Part shown: piece after piece, positions 1 through 10,179 of the stretch
Layout: each line of letters begins with the position of its first letter
Numbering within the stretch: position 1 is the first letter of the stretch
DNA from: Cepaea nemoralis
Taxonomy: Eukaryota > Mollusca > Gastropoda > Stylommatophora > Helicidae
Reading direction: 5' to 3'
DNA: 64,000 nt
Assembly: GCA_014155875.1 (NCBI GenBank)
Contig: JACEFZ010011456.1
Span: 152,501 to 216,500, forward strand
Notes under the pieces: model-generated
The model's input: the letters and a program-made list of their open reading frames with translations, nothing else
What the model was told of the DNA's origin: nothing
The model's database searches: none
Translations under genes and position numbers: made by a program

Positions 1-289
1 CTAGTTTATCCTGGCTTATTTTGTTGTTGTTTTTGTTTTCCATCATCATTTTTGTTTCATTCTGTTTTCTTGGTCACTTATTTGTCAATAAATTCACAAA
101 ACATTAATCTTTCTCCTTAAAATTTAAACGCCATTGCAGATTTCAAGAGATGTCATTGGATGGCATTTCGTTGGTCTTGTACCACTGTGAAGAAGGTTTG
201 ACTCTTAACATATTAGCACCTCTGCATCAAATTGGTAATGAAGTAGCCAGTTTGTTCTGTTCTTTCACACTGCAGGCCTGCCTTGGTAT

Positions 290-829
290 GAAAATGAATA
301 TAATTGAATTGTGTGCCTCTGCAGGGATTCAGTCAAGAAATATCATCAATATGGGAGGTCATTTGCAGAATTTTGCTTGTCATCGTGGCCCATTGAGAAG
401 TCTCTTGATCCTTTGCCAGTTCTCCCTCCTCATACAACCTCATACTCAAGGTGTCTGCAATGTCCTGTGTCCCTCATTGTGCTGGCCTTCCCTCATGCTC
501 AAGGTGTCCTCAGTCCTGTGCCCCTCATTGTGCTGGCCTTCCCTCATGCTCAAGGTGTCCTTAATGTCCTGTGCCCCTCATTGTGCTGGCTTTCCCTCAG
601 CTTAAGGTGTCCTCAATGTCCTGTGCCCCTCATTGTGCTGGCCTTCCCTCATGCTCAAGGTGTCCTCAATGTCCTGTGTCCCTCATTGTGCTGGCCTTCC
701 CTCATGCTCAAGGTGTCTGCAATGTCCTGTGTCCCTCATTGTGCTGGCTTTCCCCTGCCTCTCCTTCCAGCAACCAGGCCTTCCATTACTGTACTCTCCA
801 AGCCACTGTGATGTTTAATATAACCAAAT
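290..829 (+). repeat. Dispersed repeat with an expanded 53-bp minisatellite
   Basis: About six tandem copies of a roughly 53-bp unit (core 'caaggtgtcctcaatgtcct') run from about 430 to 760. The flanks ('ggtcatttgcagaat' at the 5' side, 'ctccttccag...ccatg/ccag' at the 3' side) recur once, with a single unit, near 25360-25555. The array therefore looks like a local expansion inside a dispersed repeat. The open frames across it are a by-product of a CT-rich repeat and do not look like a protein. It lies in the last intron of the capping-protein gene; I see no other exon in 1-1187. Confidence 0.75.
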
Positions 830-1114
830 GAGGTCAGCATTGACTGAGTGGATAAGAGCGCTCACTCTTACACTTCCGGTTTGCTGATGCCGAGGTAGCA
901 GGTTCAACTCCTACACCAGTCAATTGGACTAAAATTTTGATTTCTTATCCTTGATTTGGGGATTTGAATTAAAAACCTCAGAAGTCGGAGTGGGTTCACC
1001 TGATGGCGAGGGATACTGGTAAAAGGGAAAGTTAATCCACAAGCAAAAATCAGTCCAGTGCACTAGAAGTAGTAGCACCTGTAAGTACTACGCATGAGTT
1101 AAAAGTAAGCAAAC
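830..1114 (+). mobile_element. tRNA-derived SINE, family A
   Basis: The head has a pol III A-box-like stretch ('tgactgagtggataagagcg') and a B-box ('ggttcaactcc' at about 901). The body ('gtcggagtgggttcacctgatggcgag') and the tail ('aatcagtccagtgcact...gagtt') recur at least eight more times in this window in both orientations. It sits in the last intron of the capping-protein gene, ending about 70 bp before the exon. Family A is a local label. Confidence 0.8.
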
Positions 1115-1187
1115 GTAAAACAAAAACAAAGTTCTGTAATAAATAGTTTTTCCTAGTTGCATTGTTTAATGTCTTCACCCATTGCAG

Positions 1188-1355
1188 GAAATGGAAAACA
1201 AAATCCGAAGCACACTGAACAGCATTTACTTTGGGAAAACAAAAGATATTGTCAACAGTCTCCGTTCCATTGAGCCTTTGCAAGACCCCAAACAACAGAT
1301 GGCCTTCAAGAAGGACCTATTCCAAGCACTTTCACAAAGACCTCAGGCTCAGTGA
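1188..1355 (+). CDS. CAPZB: F-actin capping protein subunit beta, terminal coding exon (partial gene)
   Basis: CapZ beta pairs with CapZ alpha to cap barbed ends of actin filaments in the cytoplasm. This exon encodes the last 55 residues, starting [20 protein letters not shown] and ending QRPQAQ before TGA. The stretch [22 protein letters not shown] is the hallmark C-terminus of animal CapZ beta (the tentacle region that contacts actin). The acceptor 'cacccattgcag' precedes it and the reading frame is phase 0. Only this exon is in the window; the rest lies upstream. The tail after [13 protein letters not shown] is less conserved than the start, as expected for this family. No intact competing frame fits as well. 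Confidence 0.93.
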   Translation, partial: EMENKIRSTLNSIYFGKTKDIVNSLRSIEPLQDPKQQMAFKKDLFQALSQRPQAQ

Positions 1356-1517
1356 TGTTAACAAATGCCTGTGAGCTGCTGTGTTTATTTGATTTTTAAC
1401 AACTTGTTCTTTTTCTGTAAATTCTGTGTGGAATGCTTATGTATGAAAAATGTACCATGTTGTCACAGTTAGTCTTTGGTTGTTTTCCCCCAAAAAAATG
1501 AGTTTAGGTTTCTCATG

Positions 1518-1540
1518 AATAAATTTAATAATAAAATAAA
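1518..1540 (+). terminator. Clustered polyadenylation signals of the capping-protein gene
   Basis: Three overlapping AATAAA hexamers (1518-1523, 1530-1535, 1535-1540) lie 163-185 bases after the stop codon, the expected place for 3' end formation of a short 3' UTR. Cleavage should occur some 10-30 bases later. The UTR itself shows no repeat. Confidence 0.7.
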
Positions 1541-1659
1541 GACAAGGCAAAAAGGGAATAATTAACTATTAATCTTTAACAGGGAATTATGAGGTGAGGG
1601 AAAGATGCTGACACTGGATAAGTCTCATACTGAGAATAATATAATAGTATTAGTAGGTA

Positions 1660-1965
1660 AGTCCTTTCACTGGATGGGTCACATATTGAGAATAACAGAT
1701 AATATATAACTAGATAGTCCTTTCGATGGAACCTACAGTACAAACGAAGAAGAAGAAGACCTCAAAACACGTGGAGAAGAGAATTAGAAACAGATGAGTA
1801 ATGTGGGGAGAGCATGGAGTGAGGTAGGAAAGGGTAGGAGGGTTTGGCATGTGTTGGTTGAGGGCTTTTACACCAATGGGGGATACAGTGTAGAATAAAA
1901 AGAATCTTAAACAGTACATTAAAGCTGAGAGAGAAAATCTTGCATTAAAACTCACATAATTTAAG
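1660..1965 (+). mobile_element. LINE 3' end fragment (GLVEGL...GG.KGRRR type)
   Basis: Broken frames on this strand read like the extreme C-terminus of a non-LTR reverse transcriptase: 'GH.LR', 'TRGEEN' (from TWRREL) and 'LRAFTPMGDTV' before an A-rich end. The same 3' segment recurs at 2430-2590, 6270-6545, 18860-18920, 23855-24530, 27610-27745, 43140-43500 and 46877-47002, where related frames are better kept. No catalytic domain remains. Confidence 0.6.
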
Positions 1966-2204
1966 AGTTAATTATTAACAGGATGCAGAGACACTAATGT
2001 CCCAAAGCCATGCTGGCCAGCATCTTTCTTTCCTCACATCCCTGCGGAGCAGTCTGACAAGCAGACACTAGTCTGGGTACTGAAGAGTGGATCGACCATG
2101 ATCTCCACAGTGATAAAACTTGCCGAGGGCTAACAACTGTGCATTTAGGAAGATAGCAAAAGAGCTACCATAATTCCTCATACAGTCTTCTAGTTATAAT
2201 ATGC

Positions 2205-2402
2205 AGAATGTTTGTAATAAATTTCATAGCATCTTATGGTTTTATGTGACATTTTGTCTCTTTCTTGTTTTGGGTCCTTTTGTAATAAACTTAATGCAGC
2301 CTTCTTGTTATTACATGGCCTTTTGTAATAAATTTCATGGTCTTTGTGTTATGTGATGTTTCATAATAAATTTCATAGTCTTCTCGTTGTGTAGAGAACT
2401 TT
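2205..2402. repeat. Degenerate tandem repeat, about 60-70 bp unit
   Basis: Roughly three to four imperfect copies of a segment containing 'tttgtaataaatttcat' followed by 'cttcttgtt..tatgtgat'. The stretch 1966-2204 before it shows nothing recognisable. Confidence 0.5.
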
Positions 2403-2429
2403 GGTGCTGTGTTATGTCTCTTCATGAAA

Positions 2430-2592
2430 AAGAAGGATCCAAGTTAAAAATACATGGAGAAGAGAATAACAGACAGAGATGAATGATATTGGGAGGACAT
2501 AGAGGGAGCTGAAGGAGGTAGCCAAAGATGGGACGGTTTGGTTTGAGGGCTTATGCTTTAATGGGAGATAAAGGGCAGAAGAAGAATATTAG
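2430..2592 (+). mobile_element. LINE 3' end fragment
   Basis: It has 'acatggagaagagaataacagacagagatgaat' type sequence and ends 'gggagataaagggcagaagaagaat', matching the 3' terminus shared by the other LINE fragments here. It is heavily decayed. Confidence 0.55.
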
Positions 2593-2815
2593 AGTACATA
2601 AGAAGGAAAATAAAATGAAGCGTAAGTGGTCTAGGCTGACATGTGAGTGTCTGTGTGGTTTCAGGGCTGTAGGCACTATAACTCTTATAACCTTTGTCAG
2701 TTTGGGTTGTTTGAGGAAGGGGTAAGTAAGTTAAGGTAAGTAAGAAGTAAGCTTATATATATGTATATATTTGTCATGATGGTTTGTGATGTCATTCAGA
2801 CTTGATTATTGGTTT

Positions 2816-2830
2816 GGGGGGGGGGGGGGG
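2816..2830 (+). repeat. Poly-G run of 15
   Basis: An uninterrupted run of 15 G; the surrounding sequence is unrelated to the longer G runs near 55.5 kb. Confidence 0.9.
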
Positions 2831-2839
2831 CTCACAGTA

Positions 2840-3090
2840 TCCGTTGCTCTGTCAAGGACAAGACCCTTGAATAGTCTGAAGGAGCATTGGGTACATGGTG
2901 CCAGCCCCAATTGGTGTATAGACCAAACAGCACTGTGTGGCTGATGTGGTCAGTATTTCACCAGCTGCCTTGACTTGCCAAGACATTTCCGGGTTCCCAT
3001 TTTAGCCTAAGTCACCCTCGGAGCCCAGGTCAGGGTTTTAAACTTGGATCCATCTTGATGTGGATCAGACTGATGATCACCAGGCTGGCA
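2840..3090 (+). repeat. Dispersed repeat, family F
   Basis: It shares 'agacattt.c.ggttc.cattttag' and 'cagagcccaggtc' with 28060-28205, and in reverse with 31200-31348 continued at 39056-39150. No coding sequence is seen. From 3091 to 3500 I recognise nothing except an unremarkable open frame at 3100-3315 on the minus strand. Confidence 0.55.
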
Positions 3091-3499
3091 GGTGAGTGAC
3101 TATTCACGGTTACCAAAGAAGCCTCTGCACTGCCACAGTTCCCAAAGACAAGTGCCCAGCAAGGTCACTGGTTTCCTCACTCCATGAGTCTCCTGTCCAA
3201 TAACCGAGTTTCTCCAATAGGCCTGATCACCTGGAGCTCTGGAGTCTACAAACTGTTCATAAAGATCAGCTTTTGCCATATGCTTATGATAATTATGATT
3301 AAGAATTAGTGTCACTCCACTATGGGCAAGTGCAGAAGCACTTGTTCTCTCCCCACAGCAGAGTTTGAGTTATGTGGATGCTGATTCTCCGTGTTGGGTG
3401 CTGATTAGTTACACTGTGAAGTTTTGTTTCCTGGGTCCAGTCCAGCAGCCATGGGCACATACATTCCTCTGTATCAGTGGTTCCTAAATGAGAAATAAA

Positions 3500-3815
3500 T
3501 ATTGCTTTATCATGTTAGATTTGATACACAAACCAGCGGAAGGCAAGGGGAAACCATCGCTGTATTTTCCCAAGATAATCGTGCTTCGAAATAATATTGA
3601 TCAGAAAACAAAAATTGCAACATGTTGTGACAACTGGAAAGATTTGTGGAAAGAGAGATAGAGGAAGACGGCGTGGAAAGATTATTGACAGTCTTGTGTC
3701 ATGGCACGGAAGAAAGTCAACACACAAATTGATCCACAATGCCAGAGATCGTAATTTATGGAGAGGCATGATCGCCCACGCCGGCCAGCAAGGCACTGGA
3801 TGAGGATATTTCATC
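3500..3815 (+). mobile_element. RTE-like LINE 3' fragment
   Basis: The frame at 3597-3803 (68 residues) reads HVVTTGKICGKRDRGRRRG followed by a tryptophan-containing tail, the C-terminal end typical of RTE-type endonuclease/reverse transcriptases (GK..GKR.RGR). The same end occurs at 54945-55296. 5' truncated; no RT catalytic motif. Confidence 0.65.
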
Positions 3816-3844
3816 TTTATCCTTCGCTGTGGATCTCATAAGAT

Positions 3845-4185
3845 CACTTGCCATCTTCTTCTTCTTTCATTTGTTTGAAATTTGTCTATATCTGCAATGT
3901 TGTCTCTTGTATGAATTTCACTGTATATTTTAGTTTACTGAGTGGTCTTTATAGCCACTGTTGTTTCTCTAGGCCAGAATGTTTGCCTAGATGTGTCATA
4001 TTTTGGCATTCTTGGAGTATGTGATCTGCTGTGGAAATGGCTGATTCATCAATCTTAAATTTTGTATACATGTGGTTGTGTAATCTGAGTGCAGAATAGT
4101 GGTTTGTTCTTGTCTGTCCATAAAGTGGTAGTCGTCTTGAGCTGGTGTTGGTGGTTTTCTAATTACTTCCATCTTCACAGTGACA
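3845..4185 (-). mobile_element. RNase H-bearing LINE, 3' fragment (same family as 39314-41065)
   Basis: On the minus strand the remnant reads RKPPTPAQDDYHFMDRQEQ and 'TTCIQNLRL', matching the end of the LINE at 39314-41065 (RKPPKPAQDDYHVMDR). It begins with the same GAA-type 3' tail (cttcttcttc at 3849). Several stops and frameshifts are present. Confidence 0.75.
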
Positions 4186-4272
4186 GTCAATTTCCAGAAT
4201 CCTGTCTCTTACCATAATGGTGCAGTCTGACATCTTCTTTCCTGTCCATCTTTTGATGTCTTCTTACTCTAC

Positions 4273-4512
4273 CACGCCGGCTCCGTGCTGAAAGGGTTGC
4301 AGGCACAATTCGTAATCCTGCATACTGCGTTCGAAACACAGCTGCAGGGAATTTAGAAGCATACCGCCTTGCGTTGGTTTTCACTCAATGGCATGTGTTC
4401 TAGTCGCTCAGAAAGCAATGTTAAGCTACTAAACATAAACTTGCCAAGAAATCACAAACAGCCAAACATTGCTGGGATTGACTGTGACGTCCTAAAAACA
4501 GATATGCAATTA
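4273..4512 (+). mobile_element. tRNA-derived SINE, family B
   Basis: The head 'ctccgtgctgaaagggttgcag' leads to 'tgcgttcgaaacacagctgc' (B-box-like). The tail 'gcaatg..aagctact...cttgccaagaaatcac...gatatgcaattaact' is shared with copies at 9687-9849, 23520-23785, 24563-24802 and others. Confidence 0.7.
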
Positions 4513-5484
4513 ACTTTTTTTATTCTAACACACTGACACATTCCTACCCCATCTATAAGGAGAGGAGCTTTAGCTTAGTCTGTAACGTATTTCATTTATC
4601 AGTTTATGCCTGTTTCCCAATAGCACATATTTTATTTATTGTTTTTTCCCCCTAAGCTATGATGTATCTGGTCTCATATGTTGCAGAGTTTATGCTTTTA
4701 TCCAAATAGAATCTAGGAATGTGAAGGAACTCATTTGGAAGAGCTGAAAGTGGTGGAGATGTTGTTTCTGAAGTGAGTTTTTTTTTAGTACTTTGGATGG
4801 TTAATATGCCTCTCCGAAGATGGGAGGTTCAGAACCAGTCTTGTTACCCACATGATGCTGGTTTCTGTGCTCAGAGAAAAGGCAAGACATCAAGTCTGAA
4901 GGAAAGTCTATTCACCATCCACACACCGATATATACTTGCTCTTTCAAGCTCAGATGGCCTCAAGCTAGTAGTTAATACTCAGTTTTGTGGAGGATTCTA
5001 AGCAACTATCTGTTATGACTTCATCTATGAATTGTAGGGTATTTGCTGTCCACTTTCTCTTGACAGTCTAAGAGTATGCTTATGTTACGTTTTAAAAGAC
5101 GGCAGGGCTTTCCTATTTTTTTGTGGTTCAGTTTTTTGCCCAAGGATTTCAATGGCTCCAGGACCTGTTACGTGAATTTTAAAATAATTTTTTAAAATGT
5201 TGGTATATCAGTTTTTTTCGTGTGTGTGTGTGCTGATGAAGGCGTTCCAGCCACAGCGTCCATTCTCTCACTTGTGATTGCGTTTTTGTAAATCTGACCA
5301 ACTCCACTTTACGTATGTGTTGATTAGCTATGTTTCAACGCAGGATTATTTACCACCCTAAGAGTTCATTTACTATTACAGCGTACTGGTTAGCTATTTC
5401 CATGGGTTTTCAAATCTAGTTGATAATAATAGGAATATTGTAAAGCTGTAACCATGACAAGGATGAAAGCAAAACTTCAATAAC
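4513..5484. other. Intergenic stretch without recognised features
   Basis: AT-rich sequence with a short TG run near 5221. The 67-residue open frame at 4773-4976 has no recognisable motif. I see no gene or repeat match inside the window. Confidence 0.5.
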
Positions 5485-6266
5485 AGTTCTTCTTCTGCTT
5501 TTTATTTCCCATTGGAGCATAGACACCCAGCCAACTCCCGCCATTTCTTCTTCTTCTTCTGCGTTCATCCAGATTTTTTTTTCGGATGTGACTGCGTTGT
5601 GCCTGTTTACAGCAGAGCTGAGTTCTTGCTCCGTTAGGCCGACACATCCGACTTCTGCTGGCATTTGTTGACCGGGTTAACCTTCCCAGGGGTTTCTTAG
5701 GACGTTTGAATCTCACTGTTGTGGTGTTATCCCCCATCTTAGCTGGCCCATATAGAACAGCCAAAGACATCCTGGTCAACCCTCAAGGGAAGGCAGGGGC
5801 AGACCATGGGCATTCCCCGCCATCCAAGGAGGCTTCCATAATTGCAGAGCCATCACACAGCGCTCTGGTACTGGGCTCACCCAAGGAATCGTCACGTCCT
5901 GCACATGGCTGCTTAGCCTCACTTCCGTATATTGGGCCTTCCGTTCACCATAGGCTGTTCTTCCGGAAACCAGAAGAATGCAGTCTGCAGATGACATCCA
6001 CACAGTGAGCTTTCGATTCGGACTTTCCGCACAATGGATTTGCTATCCAAGCAATATTCCATTTAGTGCCACTAGGACACTTTTCCACCTTTTATGAAGC
6101 CCACACGGTGAGCTTTTGATTCGGACTTTTCACGTAATGGATTTGCTATCCGAGCAATATTCCATTTCATGCCACTAGGACACTTTTCCACCTTTTATGA
6201 AGCCTACACAGTGAGCTTTCGATTCAGACTTTTCACGTAATGGATTTGCTATCCAAGCAATATTAT
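5485..6266 (-). repeat. Long interspersed repeat, family X, with a 103-bp tandem end
   Basis: On the minus strand this matches 11515-12640 and 12640-13275 (shared 'cagtaccagagcgctgtgtg', 'tggcggggaatgcccatggt') and ends in 'gaacgcagaagaagaagaag'. Its last 150 bases also recur at 40067-40213. The distal part (about 5998-6266) is 2.6 tandem copies of a 103-bp unit containing 'gtgagctttcgattcggac'. No reverse transcriptase is seen. The GAA-type tail and the target duplication of the 40.1-kb copy suggest a non-autonomous retroelement. Confidence 0.65.
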
Positions 6267-6269
6267 TTA

Positions 6270-6990
6270 TTCTATCTGTTGATGTCTTCTGCAGCTCCCT
6301 ATTGTCCATATATTATTCATCTCTGTCTTTAATTCTTTTCTCTGTGTGTTTTTAGGTCTTCCACTATTTTGTTTGCTGAGTGGGTTCCTGACAATAGAGA
6401 GTGTAATTATATTATCCTCAGGTTTTCACAGTGTGTGTTCTATCCATCGCCAGCATCTTTTTCTCACCTCTTTATTCACTGGAATTTATTTATTTTTAGT
6501 CATAAGTTCCACATTGGTGATTCTCTCGAACCATTTTGTTTGTTTGTTTGTTTGAGCTCACTTGCTGCGAACTCAAGCATAGTCCATATACTACTTCTAG
6601 AAGTAGCTGAATTGGATTATGTGTATGAATTAGCTTTCCCTATTAACAGTGCCCCTCACCATCAGGCGAACCCACTCCGATTTCAGAGGTACTTATAATT
6701 TACATCCCCAAGTCAAGGATGATAGTTCAACATTTTACTCCAACTGTCTTGTGTATGGGTTAAACCCCCTATCTCGGCATCAACATACCGGATGATTAAG
6801 AACACACTTTTCCTATCCATTCAGCCAAGTTGACCTACACTGTCAAACAATTTTAGACCCACAATTCCGTGCAGGCACATGTTGACGAATGCTTGTAGTT
6901 TATTAGTCATTTTTGCAGTTCTCCGTGTTTCTAATCCAAATAGCGTTACCAATTTAAATTTGAAGTTTAAGAGTTAAATATTTTAAATTT
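6270..6990 (-). mobile_element. LINE 3' fragment interrupted by a SINE
   Basis: The minus-strand LINE end matches 23855-24530 ('tattattcatctctgtctttaattcttttctc'). It is present at 6270-6545, then family A SINE sequence follows (6547-6840), and the LINE resumes at about 6844 ('gcaggcacatgttgacgaatgcttgtagtttattag'). The SINE therefore inserted after the LINE. Confidence 0.7.
6547..6840 (-). mobile_element. tRNA-derived SINE, family A
   Basis: Reverse-orientation copy: tail at 6553 ('gaactcaagcatagtcc'), body at 6655-6700, head ending about 6838 ('gccaagttgacct', complement of aggtcaacttggc). It is nested in the LINE fragment 6270-6990. Confidence 0.8.
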
Positions 6991-7145
6991 AGTGCTAAGT
7001 TTATTTTCCTTTGACCTTCATTTTCATTTTCCTTTGAACTTGTAACCATTCAGACGCAGTTAATCTTGCCACGGTGGATTTATTCGTATAGTTGATTGCG
7101 GATTATGCTGATAATATTATTATAAGTGTGGTATTTTGTTTTCTG

Positions 7146-7427
7146 TGCTCGCTTGCTTGAACTCAAGCAGTGTCCATATACACTACTTCTAGTAGTGCTG
7201 GATTTAATTTTGTGTGTGGATTAGCCTTCCTTATTAACAGTGTCTCTTGCCATCAGGTGAACCCACTCCGACTTCAGAGGTACTTGTAATTTACGTCCCC
7301 AAGTCAAAGACGATAGGTCAGCATTTTAGTTCAACTGTCCGATGTAGGGGTTGAACCCTTTACCTCGGCATTAGCACACCGGATGTTTAGAGCAAGCATT
7401 CTTATCAATTCGGCCATGTTGACCTCC
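7146..7427 (-). mobile_element. tRNA-derived SINE, family A
   Basis: Nearly full copy in reverse: 'cttgaactcaagcagtgtcc' at 7157, 'caggtgaacccactccgacttcagag' in the body, B-box complement near 7347 ('gggttgaaccc'), and head end 'gccatgttgacct'. Confidence 0.82.
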
Positions 7428-7539
7428 TGTTAGTGTGGTTGAACGAGGGTTTGATGCCTGCGGTCATCGTCTGCTAACAGAAAAAGACTGACCACCTATT
7501 TCACCGTGCACTCAGACCTACAAAATGTGACGGCCCTAT

Positions 7540-7895
7540 TACATCGCAGTCCCATAGTAGATTCCTGCTTTGGTACATTTTTAAAAGAATATCTTCACTA
7601 GGATACAAAGATGTGTGTAAGCTGGACTGATTGATACAGGCACTGGTAATGCACATTGGGAGCAAGTCGCCGCCCAACATGTTGCATGGAGGGCAAATAT
7701 CAGAAGTGGAATAAAGACAAAGGAGAAAATGATTGCAGATAAGTCACACACTTAATGTCTGAGACGTTAGAAGATAGATCGTGATTGTGAAAATGATGAT
7801 GTGTTCACGAGCATCCATTGTGGACAAACATCTACAGCGCGAATTGGTCTGATCAGTCACATTCGCCACCGCCATGGGTTGTAGTTATTATGCCT
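7540..7895 (+). mobile_element. LINE 3' fragment ending in a Cys/His motif
   Basis: The frame reads TGTGNAHWEQVAAQHVAWRA and then CGQTSTARIGLISHIRHRHG. The ARIGLISH.R motif is the C2H2-like C-terminus of a widespread animal LINE; a second example is at 42490-43060. Frameshifted and 5' truncated. Confidence 0.6.
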
Positions 7896-8145
7896 TTTTT
7901 TATAGCACAATGTAACAAACTATCGTCTGTCAAGGCGGCCAGGTGCCAATGAATCTTGACAAGCTGGTCCATGTTCATTTATTTTTCACAGACATCTCTT
8001 ATTTGTTAACAGAAGCAATACTACAGCATTCACAGCATGCTTGTATGTTCTTCGTCTCCTTTAGAACGAAAAAACTTTATTTTCTAAGAGCTAAGAATTG
8101 GGCACATAGGCCCGTCTAACAGTCTGCCCTTCGATCCTTATTGAT
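7896..8145. other. Intergenic stretch without recognised features
   Basis: No coding or repeat match seen inside the window. Confidence 0.4.
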
Positions 8146-8445
8146 TGATTGATTTAAGAACCGACATCACAGCATTCAGGGCATTCCCATAAGTGCTCCA
8201 TCCCCATCCTCAGAAGCCAGCGAAGCGTTCCAATCCCAATAGTACTAGTAGCAATCTGATTATATGTGCGACTCGCCTTTCCTCTAAGCGTCGAGCATCG
8301 ACCAGATCCCATCGTCACTCCTCGTTGTCGCATTTTTGCCAGACCCTTCGATCCTTAGAGGATATTGAAGTGTATGGGTGCTGTACTACCACCATCTCCC
8401 TCTGTTCAGATACACATCTAGCACGTTCACGCAGTTGACATGTAG
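8146..8445. repeat. Dispersed repeat, copy also at 45262-45385
   Basis: The stretch 'gaaccgacatcacagcattcagggcattcccataagtgctc' through 'agtactagtagcaatctgattatatgtg' is repeated with divergence at 45262-45385, and a shorter piece occurs near 41225-41280. The 81-residue open frame over it is probably not a gene. Confidence 0.5.
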
Positions 8446-9194
8446 CACTGGGTCATATATCATACCATTTAAACCTCTGCCATCTCTTACCGTCAAGTTG
8501 TTCAGTTTTCATTATTTTATCTTTTTGCTGCCAAGCAACTTTACTTAGCCTTGCCACCAATGTTTTAAATCTGATGTTGTCTGCTATTGAATGTCTGTAT
8601 TGTATGATATGTATGTTTAACATATTCCAAACACCTTCTTACACATAAAAGATAGTTTATTATAACAGATTGAAAGTCTAAGAATAGCAAACAAAAGATT
8701 TTGTTAAAATGGTGTGTGCTGATATAGAATAAGAATTATTATTTCGAATTTTCAGTAGTCAAAGACCAAATTTTGGTGTGTTTTTTTTTTTAAAGAGTTT
8801 TGTGTAAATGTGTGTTTGAATTGTTAATTAGTCTTTTACACACAAAAATTGAAGTGTTAACGGATTGTTGATTCAAGAATAGCAAACACATATTTTGTTT
8901 ACGTAATATGTACTGCAAATGCTAATAAATTACTGGTTCACCTCTTTGACAGTGAAAATTACCAGGTGACTGCTACTGTGTGAGTGTTTGTTACTATTGT
9001 GTTTGTGTTTTTAGTTGTTTTGTTGCTATTTGTGTGTTTGTTTTACTATTTGAGTATTGTTTTTATTTATGATTGTGTATGTTGTTACTTTGTTTTCTTT
9101 GTCATATTTGTATATTTATAATGTTACATATGTGTTGCTACTTGTATATATTTGTATTGTAACTTTTGAGAGTTTTTACATTTCTTTTGAGTGT
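8446..9194. other. T- and TG-rich intergenic stretch
   Basis: Low-complexity sequence dominated by 'tgtgtttgtt' variants between about 8975 and 9210. No gene seen. Confidence 0.5.
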
Positions 9195-9485
9195 TTGTGT
9201 TGCTACTGTTGCTTACTTCTGAATTAGACAGCCAGCATAAGGTCAGAATAGTTACCATCTCACTGTGGAGTGTCCTGAAGTGACAGAGCTGATCAACTAG
9301 CTAAGGAAGGAACAGAAATAACAACCCGATGTGCCTGTCACATACCACCAAAAGAAAAGAATCATCACATCAATAAGAAAATAACAAACACCAGGACAAG
9401 GCGATTACCATTTTACAGACAGATCAGAAACAATCACTATTCTGCACCTCAGAATGGGACATAATCGATTACACAATGATTGTTT
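9195..9485 (+). mobile_element. RNase H-bearing LINE fragment (family of 39314-41065)
   Basis: Decayed copy of the RNase H C-terminal part: 'cagcataaggtcagaatagttaccatctcactgtgga' corresponds to KVTIQWIPSHCG of the 39-41 kb copy, followed by 'ctgatcaactagctaaggaagg' (DQLAKEG). It has several indels and stops. Confidence 0.7.
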
Positions 9486-9504
9486 TGCAGAGACAGCTGG
9501 TAAG

Positions 9505-9950
9505 GCTAATTGTTCTGTAGCTAGAGGCACTGAAACCGTCTTTCTCTGATTTTAGGGGAGGTATCATGATGGCTTTTCTCCAGGTTTGTGGAACTCTGCC
9601 TAAGTCCAGCAGCTGTTGAATGTCTGCATCACTTTGTTTTGGCCATTGTTCCTAGGTTCTTAATCATTTCATTGGATATACCTTCAGCAGACCACCTTGC
9701 CTTGGTTTTTTATGAAATGACATTGGTGCTGGTCGTTCAGAAAGCAAGGGCAAACTACTGAATGTCAACTTGCCCAGGAATCATGAACCGCCAAAAATGC
9801 TGTTTCATTGCAATGTCCTGTAAAGGATATGCAACTAACTTTTTAAAGCCTTCAGCTCCTGGTGGCATTCTCATTTTCAGTTTTGGTATTGCTAGCTTCA
9901 GTTCGCTGGGTGTGATAGGGTTTTTTTTAAAGATAAATTTTCCTTAATAC
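9505..9950 (-). mobile_element. LINE reverse-transcriptase fragment split by a SINE
   Basis: Minus-strand frames read GISNEMIKNLG and KSHHDTSPKIR (9530-9690), then ITPSELKLAIPKLKMRMP (9850-9935). These are the conserved N-terminal RT blocks (ISNEMIK.LG, W..A.I.P..K and 'SPGPDG' region). A family B SINE at about 9687-9849 separates the two parts. Confidence 0.7.
9687..9849 (+). mobile_element. SINE, family B, 5' truncated
   Basis: From 'ttttttatgaaatgacattggtgctggtcg' to 'ggatatgcaactaactttt', the standard family B 3' half. It is inserted in the RT fragment 9505-9950. Confidence 0.75.
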
Positions 9951-10179
9951 CATGAAAACAAACAGTGGTTATATCACAGAAAAGGATAAACCAAAATGCG
10001 ATATTACAAAAAATAAGGGAAAATGCTTAACCAAAATCAATAAATTTAATACTGAGGTCATCTTAACATCAGAAGGAAGATGCATGACAAAGACTATGAA
10101 CAGAATAGACAAGCAAAGGCTGTTATCACGAAGTTCTGGATGATAAGTGCGTGATATTGGTCGTTGTCTAGGGAACGAT

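Noticed and set aside
150..831. Overlapping Cys/Leu/Pro-rich frames (up to 166 residues)
   Set aside because: They come from the 53-bp minisatellite; three frames are open at once, which points to repeat composition and not coding.
9952..10143. 63-residue Lys-rich frame
   Set aside because: No motif, no homologue recognised, in intergenic repeat debris; a chance frame in A-rich sequence.
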